From Sulfurisphaera ohwakuensis (GTDB taxonomy: Archaea > Thermoproteota > Thermoprotei_A > Sulfolobales > Sulfolobaceae): a DNA stretch of 64,000 nt. Of the stretch, positions 18,943-26,519 are shown in pieces; the first letter of the stretch is position 1; every line of letters starts with the position of its first letter. The position numbers and the translations under genes are program-made. The stretch covers positions 1 to 64,000 of the forward strand of contig NZ_CP045484.1 in the NCBI RefSeq assembly GCF_009729055.1, written 5' to 3'. The notes beneath the pieces are model-generated. The model searched no databases and was not told the origin of the DNA. It saw only the letters and a program-made list of their open reading frames with translations.

Positions 18943-20094
18943 AAGGCCCTAGACCCCAATTTCATTACCCCGAAAATAATTCAAGAGAGTTAAAAAATAG
19001 ATAAAATAATTTAACTAAATATTCTTGGAAAATAGTAATATTATCTTGTAAGAGCAAGATGGTTAGGAGTAAGCGGAAGTCTTCTTTGCTCGTTGTCCCC
19101 TTGAGGAGCAAGTATAGTGTATAGATTAACATTGCTAGGAGGAAGATGAATAATCGGAATAGCCAACTCCTTGATGAGGTAAAGATTAGGAAAGATTTGA
19201 TTAACTTGTATGATGCCTCTATTGGTGTTCTAACCTTGTTATACCATTTTACAATAATACTCCTATTTACGTCTAGGTTTGTCCCCTTTGCCAAGTACTC
19301 CTTTTCCCTACCGTGATGTATTATTAGCCTAAAGGTTGCCTTCTTAGCATTTGACTTTGCAGTATAATCCCCGTCAAAATTTCTATGTATTCCAACCTTT
19401 TCCACTGGTACTCCAATGATGAAGTTAAACCTTGATAAGTAGTTGATCACGTCTACTGAATAGAATCCGGCATCTAGTGTTACTAGTTCTATTTCTAGGC
19501 CTAATGCTGGTATTTGTTGTATTGGGTTTTCAACTATCTCTAGCCTAGTCATTCTATGCGTGTGAATGCTAGTATTAGTGTTTTTCCCTTTACTCTTGTT
19601 GTTGCTGTTGCGTAATTCTATGCGTAATCTTTTTCTGAGCCGCTTAGTCCTTCTACTGGTTTTCCCTTGTGTTTTACTGACGTTAGTCTATTGATATTTT
19701 TACACGTTTTCTTCCGCCTAGTTCCTTAATGGAGGTTGTTTTGATCATGTTTAGTATTTGTTCTATTACTTGTGGTTGTTCTTTCACGTAGTTTCTTACT
19801 GTTTGTGGTGAGATACCAAATTCTTTTGCCTTGTTTTCTACTGAATCTTTTGTTAGTGCTGCTGTTACAAGTGTTTTCTTGACTTCTTCTGCCTTGAAGT
19901 TTATGATGGAAAATAATTTTTCCTTGATTTGTGCAAGTGTCTTTGGGTGGACGGAGCCTGGTATTATCAAGTTGGTTCCCCTAAGGTAATACCACTCCGT
20001 CCACCTTAACTTTTATTACAAAATTTTCAAGATAATAGATAATTACTCTTTGAAATTATTTTTGTAAAATGAATTTGGGGTCTAGGGTATTGCC
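18943..20094 (-). mobile_element. Degenerate insertion sequence with 19-20 bp inverted repeats
   Basis: The left end CCCTAGACCCCAATTTCATT (from ~18945) and the right end (reverse complement CTAGACCCCAAATTCATTTT, ending ~20093) are matching terminal inverted repeats with one small indel. The interior is a broken DDE transposase. It abuts the truncated end of the ISC1217-like copy A. Confidence 0.75.
18965..19970 (-). pseudogene. Broken DDE transposase (ISH3/IS4-superfamily type)
   Basis: Two separated frames. 19683-19970 encodes an N-terminal part with a helix-turn-helix (KAKEFGISPQTVRNYVKEQ). 18965-19552 encodes the catalytic C-terminal part (EIELVTLDAGFYSVDVINYL, a DDE second-Asp motif, and VRTPIEASYKLIKSF with the Glu). 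The ~130 bases between contain stops and frame changes, so the gene is dead. Confidence 0.75.
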
Positions 20095-20498
20095 ATTTTA
20101 ATTACCCTACTATATATCTTGATATACATCTAATAAATATTTGATACACATGATAGAGTCCAATGCGTAATTAATGTGAATAATTATATAAAGTGAAAAG
20201 TTATAAAAACACGTTTATTCAGAATTAAATTCACTTAATTACAAACAATATGATAATATAGAATAAGTTTATTAAATGTAATTGCAAATAATCTCGTAAT
20301 TTTCGATAATCTAGGCCAAGAAAGCTTTTGTAGTGAGATTTTCAAATATGATGTAATCCTCTTAAATATTATTCTGTCAGTTGGGTTCTATAATATTTAT
20401 TTTCCTGTAAAAATTTTATTAATAAAGTGAATTACACTAATTATGCATTGGGTGCTCTCACGTAGCTACTAAGTTTAAGGAAATTGTTGAAATATTAA
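20095..20498. other. Intergenic stretch with a dispersed repeat
   Basis: About 400 bases with no convincing gene. Two copies of a TTAATTACGCATTGGA-like sequence occur here, one inverted (20158-20200) and one direct (20434-20462); a third precedes the IS110 derivative at 21387. Confidence 0.5.
20434..20462 (+). repeat. Empty-site-like copy of the IS110-derivative target sequence
   Basis: ATGCATTGGGTGCTCTCACG here matches the reconstructed target of the mini-element at 21387 (left flank ACATTGGACG, core CT, right flank CTCACG). An inverted relative (TTACGCATTGGACTC) is at 20158-20180. It helps to define the element ends. Confidence 0.55.
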
Positions 20499-20837
20499 TT
20501 AAGAATAGTCCTTCATTATAATTAATTTAGTATTCTTATCAAAGCATATCAGCATTCTTGAAAAGAAGTCTTCCCTACCTAAAATGAGGCTGGGGAAAAT
20601 CCCTCCTATTTCTCCGAAATCAGCTACCACAACTGGAATTTCGAAGTCCTTATTCAGTTCTACGAAATGAAATTTTAACTTATACCTTTTTGTGTATAGG
20701 TTCAGATTGGTTAATATCACGGTATCTAAATAGCGTTCTTCTAGATTATCAAAACATTCATTTAACGTCCTCTTGTTTATTAATGAAAATCTACTACCGG
20801 TATCTGGTAAAGCATAAATTAACAAATTCCCTCCCAA
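20499..20837 (-). CDS. Retropepsin-like aspartic protease
   Basis: 112 residues from a TTG at 20837. Core motifs: ALPDTGSRFSLINK (catalytic Asp in DTGS) and LILGREDFFSRM, the Ile-Leu-Gly-Arg strand typical of clan AA single-domain proteases, which work as dimers. The same frame stays open upstream to a TAA at 20922-20924, encoding further beta-strand-like sequence (YIEIPFVTLRS...), and that TAA ends the DUF5678 gene. So either translation begins at the internal TTG or the natural start has been lost. Partner gene on the same strand upstream. Confidence 0.65.
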   Translation of the reverse strand: MGGNLLIYALPDTGSRFSLINKRTLNECFDNLEERYLDTVILTNLNLYTKRYKLKFHFVELNKDFEIPVVVADFGEIGGIFPSLILGREDFFSRMLICFDKNTKLIIMKDYS

Positions 20838-20921
20838 TTTAGGACATTCGATCTCGGTTTTCAGTAAAGGTATTGAGTAACTCCTTAAGGTAACAAAAGG
20901 AATTTCTATATAATTACCATA

Positions 20922-21089
20922 TTAATCATTCTCGGCTTCTACTACCGTCAAAATGTCATATTGACTCCTCTTATAACCCTTCTTCTTCATTATCTCTTCA
21001 ACTTCCTCCCACGAATTACCCTCAGCTACAATATTCCTATTCTCATCTATCGCATAATATTTCCTAATAACCTTAATGGTTTTTGGCAT
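20922..21089 (-). CDS. DUF5678-like small protein
   Basis: 55 residues from ATG at 21089: PKTIKVIRKYYAIDENRN, then IVAEGNSWEEVEEIMKKKG, a short beta-hairpin and helix as in DUF5678. It lies directly upstream of, and in the same frame as, the retropepsin-like gene, separated only by the TAA. I regard these as a conserved pair in Sulfolobales by recollection; a mobile-element accessory or a protease partner is possible. Confidence 0.65.
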   Translation of the reverse strand: MPKTIKVIRKYYAIDENRNIVAEGNSWEEVEEIMKKKGYKRSQYDILTVVEAEND

Positions 21090-21386
21090 ATATACCCTCG
21101 AATTAAATAATAAATTTCCAAAGTTATAACCTTATCTTAGTTGATTATCTATTTCCTAACGATAAGGGTGAGTTAGGTTTTTATTGTAATATTCTCGTAG
21201 AATTAGAATAATTCTATGAAGAATATATATCATTATCTCCGTTAAGTCCGTGTGTAATTCCTTGTTCTCTTCAATTGTAAATATACAATCAATTTTTTGA
21301 CTTCAAAAATGAGAAAATAAAGTGAATTTATAAAAGAGCCGTGAAAGACCCTTATATAGTTATTCGTATTAATTACACATTGGACG
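21090..21386. other. Intergenic region before the mini-IS110 element
   Basis: About 300 AT-rich bases. It contains the third copy of the TTAATTACACATTGGACG repeat (21367-21386), which forms the left flank of the mini-element. No gene seen. Confidence 0.4.
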
Positions 21387-21731
21387 CTCCTACGGGGAAT
21401 CCCCGCAATTCAACCGAACGATTAAAGTCAAGTATTACGAGAGTAAAATAAATAATCGAGTCAAGTAAGGAGAAAACAATATAAGCCCAGGTACACTATG
21501 TGGATAACACCCCCTTTAAGAGGCTGGCTGTGAAGCCCCTAGAACGATCTAACAAGCGGGGATAAAACCCCGTGTAGGAGAGTGTAACAAATTACCCTAG
21601 GGGCTGAACATATTTGATACTATGCAAGAAAATCAAGGTATTACAATCACAAGATTTATATAAAGGATACATGTCTAACACACACAGATTCTCGGTTCCC
21701 ACAGGAATGTTAGAGGCGTAGCATGTGGAGC
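21387..21731 (+). mobile_element. Non-autonomous IS110-family derivative (no transposase)
   Basis: About 345 bp related end to end to the element at 29449-30923: left end CTCCTACGGGG against CTCCCACGGGG, a conserved internal RNA-like module, and right end GTTAGAGGCGTAGCATGTGG against GTTAGAGGCGGTAGCATGTGG. The transposase gene is missing; about 70 bases of unrelated sequence join the two ends. CT flanks both sides (21387-21388 and 21732-21733). Confidence 0.75.
21484..21609 (+). ncRNA. Candidate bridge RNA module of the mini-element
   Basis: The outer stem AGCCCAG/CTGGCT encloses a guide-type internal loop (5' side GTACACTAT, 3' side CTTTAAGAG). A second stem AGCCCCTAG/CTAGGGGCT encloses GGGGATAAAACCCC and GTAGGAG (21574-21580). 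GTAGGAG is the exact reverse complement of the element start CTCCTAC (21387-21393), as expected for a donor guide. Transcription not tested. Confidence 0.6.
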
Positions 21732-21978
21732 CTCTCACGATTTTCCAATAAATCGTCAAAATTCGATTAGCATTTTTTGTAAATTCTAGGAATATATAAT
21801 TTTCAAAATATTAAGCTTCAAATTAAAATCTTCTATCTTAAAACGGTTATATTACCATATATCCTAAGATAGAAATTAAACATTTATGTAAATATTCATT
21901 AAAATTATAGAATATAACTACTTTCCTACAAATGCTAAATGAGAAGTTTTAAATACTAAAAAATAGGAGAAAGAATAT

Positions 21979-22224
21979 ATGATAGCGGATTTAATTGGTT
22001 TGGTTTTATTTTTTATAGAATTAGGAGTATCACTCGCAATAGTTTATAGTATTTTGAATTATTTTTACCCTAATTCTTCTAGAAAACTTAAAATAGAAGC
22101 CTCAATATTTTTAGGCTTTATAGCTCTAGGGGTATTTATGTTATTTGTTTCTTTCAACTTTTTACTTGTCTTTTTGCTTATAGGCTTAGGGGTAATGTAT
22201 GGTCTCAAGAAAGCAAAAAGTTAA
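21979..22224 (+). CDS. Small two-to-three-helix membrane protein
   Basis: 81 residues with hydrophobic segments at ~4-27, ~42-60 and ~62-76, and a short KKAKS tail. An AT-rich promoter region precedes the ATG. No family recognised. Confidence 0.5.
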   Translation: MIADLIGLVLFFIELGVSLAIVYSILNYFYPNSSRKLKIEASIFLGFIALGVFMLFVSFNFLLVFLLIGLGVMYGLKKAKS

Positions 22225-22886
22225 AAAAATCTGTAACATACTTACGTAACTTTTAGTTATTTTTAATCACTTCTAATCCCCTTAAAACTATCAAATAAGC
22301 TGAAGCCATATGCCTATTAAAACTTAGCAATACCGTGAACAAGCAGTTGTTTCTTAGCAAAACGCGAAACCCTTTTATTTCCCCCTCCTACTCCTAATAA
22401 ACCACCTTATATCTATAGTACTCTTACTCTTATCTTGAGCGATTTCTTACAATCTTTTTACATCCTCTACTGTAATTATATGTATTGATGAGACACTTTT
22501 CAGATAATCTCCTTAATATTGATAAAGAATTAAAATAAATTCTAGAACTTTAATCTTTAATTGATTTACCAAACTACTGATAATGCAGTGGTAACATTAA
22601 CTACATTTTAACCTGTAGATAGCATATGAAAGATCATCTGGTGCTAACATGCAGCTCTTCATGTCATTTCCAAGGGAATACTTTGATTAGAGTTTATATA
22701 ATCCGCATATAAAGTACTACTACCTACTCATAACTGCTTTATTACTTGTGCTAATCCTAGATTCTCTACTATTCTCTTTCTCTATTCATTATCTGATTTT
22801 GTTATTTCAATTATTTTTCTGCCCTATTTACAAGAAACGGCAATGTTCCAAAAATAAGGCTTTATGTCTCATTTACGTCTTTATAA
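22225..22886. other. Gene-poor region next to the integrated element
   Basis: About 660 bases without a supported gene. It begins with a ~44-bp sequence (22231-22275) related to 57549-57592. The rest is AT-rich with scattered stops, the chromosomal flank of the left attachment repeat. Confidence 0.45.
22231..22275 (+). repeat. Dispersed repeat CTGTAACA...TACGTAACTTTT
   Basis: Shares about 80 percent by eye with 57549-57592 over 44 bases (CTGTAACA, ACGTAACTTTTA, TTTTTAATCA). Both copies lie just after the stop codon of a plus-strand gene. Could be a mobile remnant or a 3' element. Confidence 0.45.
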
Positions 22887-22968
22887 AGAGAACATAATTC
22901 TTTTTTCAATTTGATTAAAAATTAGTGCCGCGGCCGAGATTTGAACCCGGGCCACAGGCTCGAAAGGG
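22887..22968 (-). repeat. Left attachment repeat: decayed tRNA-Glu 3' half
   Basis: Matches 41768-41849, including 42 bases of the tRNA-Glu 3' half (from GTGCCGCGGCC to CTCGAAAG) and ~38 bases beyond the tRNA end. It carries several substitutions and stops matching in the anticodon loop, so it is not a functional tRNA. This is the original chromosomal 3' half displaced by integration of the element lying between the two repeats. Confidence 0.85.
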
Positions 22969-23119
22969 CTATTTCGTTTTCTTAGAAACGTTTTAGAAAT
23001 ACGTTAAGGTTTCCGATTTACTTGCTTATGATAATGTAAAAAAGGAGTAATGGAAAACTTGATTTCTAGTGATAGTTGAAATGAAAGAGGTTTCCGCGTT
23101 AACTCCCCAGTTAACGACA

Positions 23120-23344
23120 CTAAACGTTAAACTCTTTGAGCCTAGTGCTGCTTATACAATAAAGCCTAAATCTTTTCCCTTCTGGAGTCCTAAGCCACCT
23201 TCTAGTTATATAATGCTCTTTTGCTAATCTGCTAAGGGCAATTTTTGCAGTATTTTCATTTATTTTTAGATTATTGCAAATCTCATCTAAGGTTGCACAG
23301 TTCTTTCTTGCAATATAGAATAGTATTAAACCCCTGATATTCAT
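23120..23344 (-). CDS. Winged-helix DNA-binding protein (element-encoded)
   Basis: 74 residues: TLDEICNNLKINENTAKIALSRL is a helix-turn-helix, followed by the wing YITRRWLRTPEGKRFRLY. The gene is divergent from the small membrane protein at 23677, and the 330-bp space between holds three palindromes of the type CCCAGTYRACTGGG, with a further half-site at 23105-23115 just past its stop. It is the natural candidate to bind them and repress its own region. Confidence 0.7.
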   Translation of the reverse strand: MNIRGLILFYIARKNCATLDEICNNLKINENTAKIALSRLAKEHYITRRWLRTPEGKRFRLYCISSTRLKEFNV

Positions 23345-23426
23345 ATGTTAAAATACGCTAAGTAGGGTTTCAAAAATGTTACTATTCATCACAAGGTGAA
23401 AAGGTGAGTTTGAAAACTGTTTCTTT

Positions 23427-23476
23427 CAGGGTTTCAATTCTGAAACCCTCTCATCATCAGCGTGAGAGCTAGGTTT
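23427..23476. other. Pair of short hairpins upstream of the operators
   Basis: AGGGTTTCA/TGAAACCCT (around 23429-23450) is followed by CTCTCA/TGAGAG. They lie in the divergent intergenic space; terminator-like or structural, function unknown. Confidence 0.35.
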
Positions 23477-23514
23477 TATGAGTAAAAAATTTGAGATCCG
23501 GACAGGATTAATTT

Positions 23515-23611
23515 CCCAGTCGACTGGGAACATATATATAAGCTTTATGCGAAAAGTTTAAATATAAATGCCCAATCAACTGGGCAAACAATTTTTGCTC
23601 AGTTAACTGGG
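23515..23611. promoter_or_regulatory. Three palindromic operators, CCCAGTYRACTGGG type
   Basis: CCCAGTCGACTGGG (23515-23528, perfect), CCCAATCAACTGGG (23571-23584) and CTCAGTTAACTGGG (23598-23611). TATA-like stretches (CATATATATAAG, TTTAAATATAAATG) lie between site 1 and site 2, so occupancy would block promoters in this intergenic region. A related half-site CCCAGTTAAC occurs near 23106. Confidence 0.7.
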
Positions 23612-23676
23612 GAGTTTATTCTAAAATTGTAAAGGGAAAACGGGCCTTAAGGATTTTTAAATTAATAAAAATAATC

Positions 23677-23970
23677 ATGAACAAGAAAACTTTTCTCATC
23701 CTTTCATTTATTCTCTTAAGTATTGTGATAACTGTTTCCGCAATTCTTACACACATTTATATCTCTGCTATACAAATTTGTCTGACTCTAGAGATACTTA
23801 ATTCAATTCGAATACATTATTATTTTACAATATATTATAACGAATGTATTACGTGGATTTGTTGCATTATATCACTTCTTGCCTGCATGTATTGCACATT
23901 ATTAGCTAATAATGTAAAGTTCGATGAGATTAAGAAGTTAGAAGAAAGAATTTTTCTTAACAAACTGTAA
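23677..23970 (+). CDS. Small membrane protein with two to three helices
   Basis: 97 residues: hydrophobic helices at ~5-30 and ~60-80, a Cys-rich second helix (WICCIISLLACMYC), and a charged C-terminal tail with a short amphipathic helix. It lies downstream of the three operators, so is probably controlled by the winged-helix protein. No family recognised. Confidence 0.5.
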   Translation: MNKKTFLILSFILLSIVITVSAILTHIYISAIQICLTLEILNSIRIHYYFTIYYNECITWICCIISLLACMYCTLLANNVKFDEIKKLEERIFLNKL

Positions 23971-24098
23971 AGTTTATTCGATTTTTCTAACGCATAAAGA
24001 AAGCGTGGGATCCCATATATGCGCTATTCCTCCCTTCAATCCAATTTTTCAAAATTCAATGAGAAGAAAGCTTAATAGTTAGGAGGATAAGATTAAAT

Positions 24099-24181
24099 TA
24101 GGGATGAGGGGGTCGGGTCAGCTGTCGGGTTGTCTATCATAGGTCAACTCTGTCCCTCCTCATCATCCCCTCATCCCCGAT
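24099..24181. other. GC-rich hairpin element
   Basis: GGGATGAGGGGG at 24102-24113 pairs with CCCCTCATCCCC at 24168-24179. The ~55 bases between are also GC-rich for this genome and nearly all C/T/G runs (GTCGGGTCAGCTGTCGGGT). It sits between convergent genes. It could be a small RNA, a terminator or a replication origin of the integrated plasmid-like element. Confidence 0.4.
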
Positions 24182-24247
24182 TTCTATTTGTGAAAAAAAC
24201 ACATTTAAAAACTTTTCTGTTTTTAATTTTGCTCGATTAATATCTCT

Positions 24248-24583
24248 TTAGAAATAATATGGATAAGTAATATAATATGCAATTAATAGGAGTATGAAAC
24301 CGACAAAGATTGCTAAACCATTTACTGCGGGGTTATCATATCTGAAGTGGGCTAATGCGAACCTCCTCCATTTCCCATTTTTCTTCACATAAACCCCGGC
24401 TTCAGTAAACATATCCAAGAACATATGTGTGGGACCGACAATAATACCGGAAACCAATACTTCCACTAAAGCATAATAACCGTATATATAGTGTATTAGG
24501 AAGATTAAGGGAACTGTAGGTAATAATCCCCATACTACACTCCTCGGATAAGTGTGGGTTAAAGGAGTCCTAACCGGTACATA
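24248..24583 (-). pseudogene. DUF1286-type membrane protein, 5' truncated
   Basis: The frame reads WGYVPVRTPLTHTYPRSVV at its start, then LLPTVPLIFLIHYIYGYY, SGIIVGPTHMFLDMFTEAG and a final hydrophobic helix. This is the C-terminal two thirds of a DUF1286/YdjM-like membrane hydrolase family protein (the motif PLTHT is usual). The N-terminal third is absent: the sequence runs directly into the 3' end of the ParB-like frame, whose last codons overlap here. An internal ATG at 24466 could still express a short version. Confidence 0.6.
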
Positions 24584-25095
24584 ACCCCAGTTTCCTTATT
24601 ATATCTAGCCTAGTATACCCGTCTATCAGAACGTAATTTCTGTCAGTTATTAATGGGAATATTTGTGACTTCTCTCTAAGAGATTTTTCTAAATCTTCTC
24701 TGGAGTTGTTAGAAGGAACCAGAGTCTTAAACTCCTCATCTTCCTTTAATCTTTCAATAGGTACTACTTCTTCAATATAGGATAACGTAGAACTCATTGC
24801 GTTATCACCAAACTCTTTCAATTTAATTTCTACGAATTCTTTACCTTTCTCGGAAAGTTTTACATAAGTTACGGTTTTCGTTAATTTTCCTCTTTTTCTC
24901 CTCTCTTTGCTCAACATCTATTAATTGATATATCTGCAGCTGTGGTATCTTCTGAGATATAGTGCTTCTTGGAATTCTAGTACTTTCGGATATCTCATCT
25001 ATGTTATGAAAAGCTGGGTTTTTGTATAAAAAAATCAGTATTTCTCCCTCTGGGCTGAACAAGAGGTATCTCTTTTGTTTGAGCATATTTATCAT
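24570..25095 (-). pseudogene. Winged-helix plus ParB-like protein, frameshifted
   Basis: Two overlapping frames make one protein. 24841-25095 gives a winged-helix (IDEISESTRIPRSTISQKIPQ). 24570-24917 continues with GKLTKTVTYVKLSEKGKEF, then a ParB/sulfiredoxin-like motif LIDGYTRLDIIRKLG near the end. The frames meet in a run of five A (GAGAAAAAGAGG, ~24895-24906), so a one-base slip is likely. The C-terminal part of the ParB domain is missing where DUF1286 sequence begins. It is divergent from the 25194 gene and shares its operators. Confidence 0.6.
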
Positions 25096-25096
25096 G

Positions 25097-25193
25097 TGTT
25101 ATGTTCCAAATAACAAATATATAAATTTATTTGGTAAATGTTATGTAACATGATAAAAGCCGTTATTATGTTACTGGTTAGATTACACATAAC
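25097..25193. promoter_or_regulatory. Divergent promoter with TTATGT/ACATAA operators
   Basis: TGTTATGTT (25096-25104), ATGTTATGTAACAT (25138-25151, near-palindromic), TTATGTTAC (25166-25174) and ACATAACAT (25186-25194) lie between two divergent winged-helix genes. The repeated TTATGT half-site implies a shared regulator. Confidence 0.55.
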
Positions 25194-25487
25194 ATGGAAG
25201 ATATAGTAAGACTTAACGAAATCGACCAAGATGTCTTATTAGCTTTGTTAAATAAGGATAAGTTAGGAATAAGAGAGCTAGAAGAGGAAATAAAAAAGGT
25301 TTCAAAGCAGAGATCCCCTAACGCTATAAGTAAGAGTGTAGATAAGCTCCTTAAAATAGGATTGGTAAACGAGGAGAAGGAGGAAAAACCGCCAAGAGGA
25401 AAGAGATTAATTTACTTAACTGATAAGGGTAAGGAGGTAGCACGACACTTAAAATCTATTTATGATCTTATCGGGAAGAGTGAGTAA
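25194..25487 (+). CDS. Winged-helix transcriptional regulator
   Basis: 97 residues: LLALLNKDKLGIRELEEEI, SPNAISKSVDKLLKIGLV (recognition helix) and a wing with PPRGKRLIYLTDKGKEVA, a MarR/PadR-like arrangement. The start codon itself lies in the ACATAACAT operator half-site, suggesting autoregulation. First gene of a possible two-gene unit with 25529-25699. Confidence 0.75.
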   Translation: MEDIVRLNEIDQDVLLALLNKDKLGIRELEEEIKKVSKQRSPNAISKSVDKLLKIGLVNEEKEEKPPRGKRLIYLTDKGKEVARHLKSIYDLIGKSE

Positions 25488-25528
25488 ATATTATTATACG
25501 GAGAAAGTAAATATATAAGTGAGTAAAG

Positions 25529-25699
25529 ATGACGGATGAGATTTCTGAGATTAGGAATGACTTGTATAAGAGGGCTGAGTTTGTTTTAAAAACCTATAAG
25601 AAATATCTAGACGCCCTAGCGGAATTCGATAGATCTGGAGTACTTAAGGTTGATGGAAAAATACTTTATGTAACTAAACGTGAGGTTAATAAGGGTTAG
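25529..25699 (+). CDS. Small charged protein (56 residues)
   Basis: From ATG at 25529: TDEISEIRNDLYKRAEFVLK, then a helix to FDRSGVLKVDGKILYVTKRE. No ATG alternative. It starts 41 bases after the regulator stop and its last 14 bases overlap the 3' end of the convergent Fic gene. Could be an accessory of either; no family recognised. Confidence 0.5.
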   Translation: MTDEISEIRNDLYKRAEFVLKTYKKYLDALAEFDRSGVLKVDGKILYVTKREVNKG

Positions 25700-26123
25700 C
25701 TAATCTTTTCATAATTTCTTCTATAATTTTCTGTAAATCAAGTATATCATTTTCTGGTTCTTTAGATATTTTGGCTATTATAGTTATTAGTGAATTCATT
25801 AAGGTTTCTTCAAGTATTATATCCCTTTCGTACAGTTTGGAAAGTATAGTGAGTAATAGGGCTGTGGCAGTTCTCTTATTCCCATCAGCAAAAGGATGCC
25901 CAGTTATAAGATGATGTATCAGTACAGCTAAACTCCTACTTATGTTGTGATTTATTTCAAAATCCAACATTGCGGAATACACAGCTCCTTCAATATTTCC
26001 CTCATTAATTACAATAGAAGTTAAGGAAGGGTCTTCTTCTTTCAAAACTCTTTCGTTTAACCATATTATGAAACTTTTATCAAGCGAAGCGAGGATCAGT
26101 TGAAATTTATTTCCCAATGCCAA
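25686..26123 (-). CDS. Fic/Doc family protein
   Basis: 145 residues with the Fic active-site motif HPFADGNKRTA at residues ~77-87 (catalytic His first) and a helical bundle. Fic enzymes transfer AMP or phosphate to target proteins; Doc types act as toxins on mobile elements. No inhibitory S/TxxxE/D-type helix is obvious in the N-terminus and no antitoxin lies on the same strand. The length fits a minimal Doc-like protein. Confidence 0.8.
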   Translation of the reverse strand: MALGNKFQLILASLDKSFIIWLNERVLKEEDPSLTSIVINEGNIEGAVYSAMLDFEINHNISRSLAVLIHHLITGHPFADGNKRTATALLLTILSKLYERDIILEETLMNSLITIIAKISKEPENDILDLQKIIEEIMKRLANPY

Positions 26124-26173
26124 TTACCTCAATTTGTTTATGGTTTTTATAAACTGAGTAACTTAAAGTTTTA

Positions 26174-26188
26174 TTATGTGTCACATAA
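26174..26188. promoter_or_regulatory. Palindromic operator TTATGTGTCACATAA
   Basis: A perfect 15-bp palindrome with the same TTATGT half-site as at 25.1 kb. It overlaps the TATA-like TTTTATTATG (26168-26178), which lies ~26 bases before ATG 26200, so binding would block transcription of the SWIM gene. Confidence 0.55.
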
Positions 26189-26199
26189 CAAGAAACAAA

Positions 26200-26519
26200 A
26201 TGATTTCCACACAAATCCCCTCAAAATCCATGATAAAGAGAATAGATGTTTTTTACGTATTATCTGAAGGCATAATCGTTTCAGCAGATATTCAAAGCAA
26301 GAGCAGGTTAAACTTGGTACACTATTCAAGGATTGTTATAGATCCCATAAGTTTAAAGATAATTAAGGAGAGTTGCAGTTGTGAGGCTAGAAGCTTCGGA
26401 AAGAAATAATGCTGGCACCTAAAGGTGCTGGAACAATTGATAGCTTCTGAGGAGATTAAGGAGAAGGTAGAGAAGGCTAGGAATGAATTGATGCAGATAG
26501 AGGCAAAGAATGAACGTAA
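26200..26519 (+). pseudogene. SWIM zinc-finger protein, interrupted
   Basis: One frame, broken by a TAA at 26407-26409, encodes VFYVLSEGIIVSADIQSKS, then CSCEARSFGKK [stop] CWHL: a CxCx(n)CxH SWIM zinc finger with the stop exactly inside the finger. The helical tail continues (EQLIASEEIKEKVEKA) to ~26500, where it merges with the truncated integrase. SWIM proteins are common on Sulfolobales plasmids and viruses. Unless the stop is read through, it is inactive. Confidence 0.6.

Noticed and set aside
22887-22968. A second functional tRNA-Glu
   Set aside because: Only the 3' half is present, with substitutions in conserved stems; it is an attachment-site remnant.
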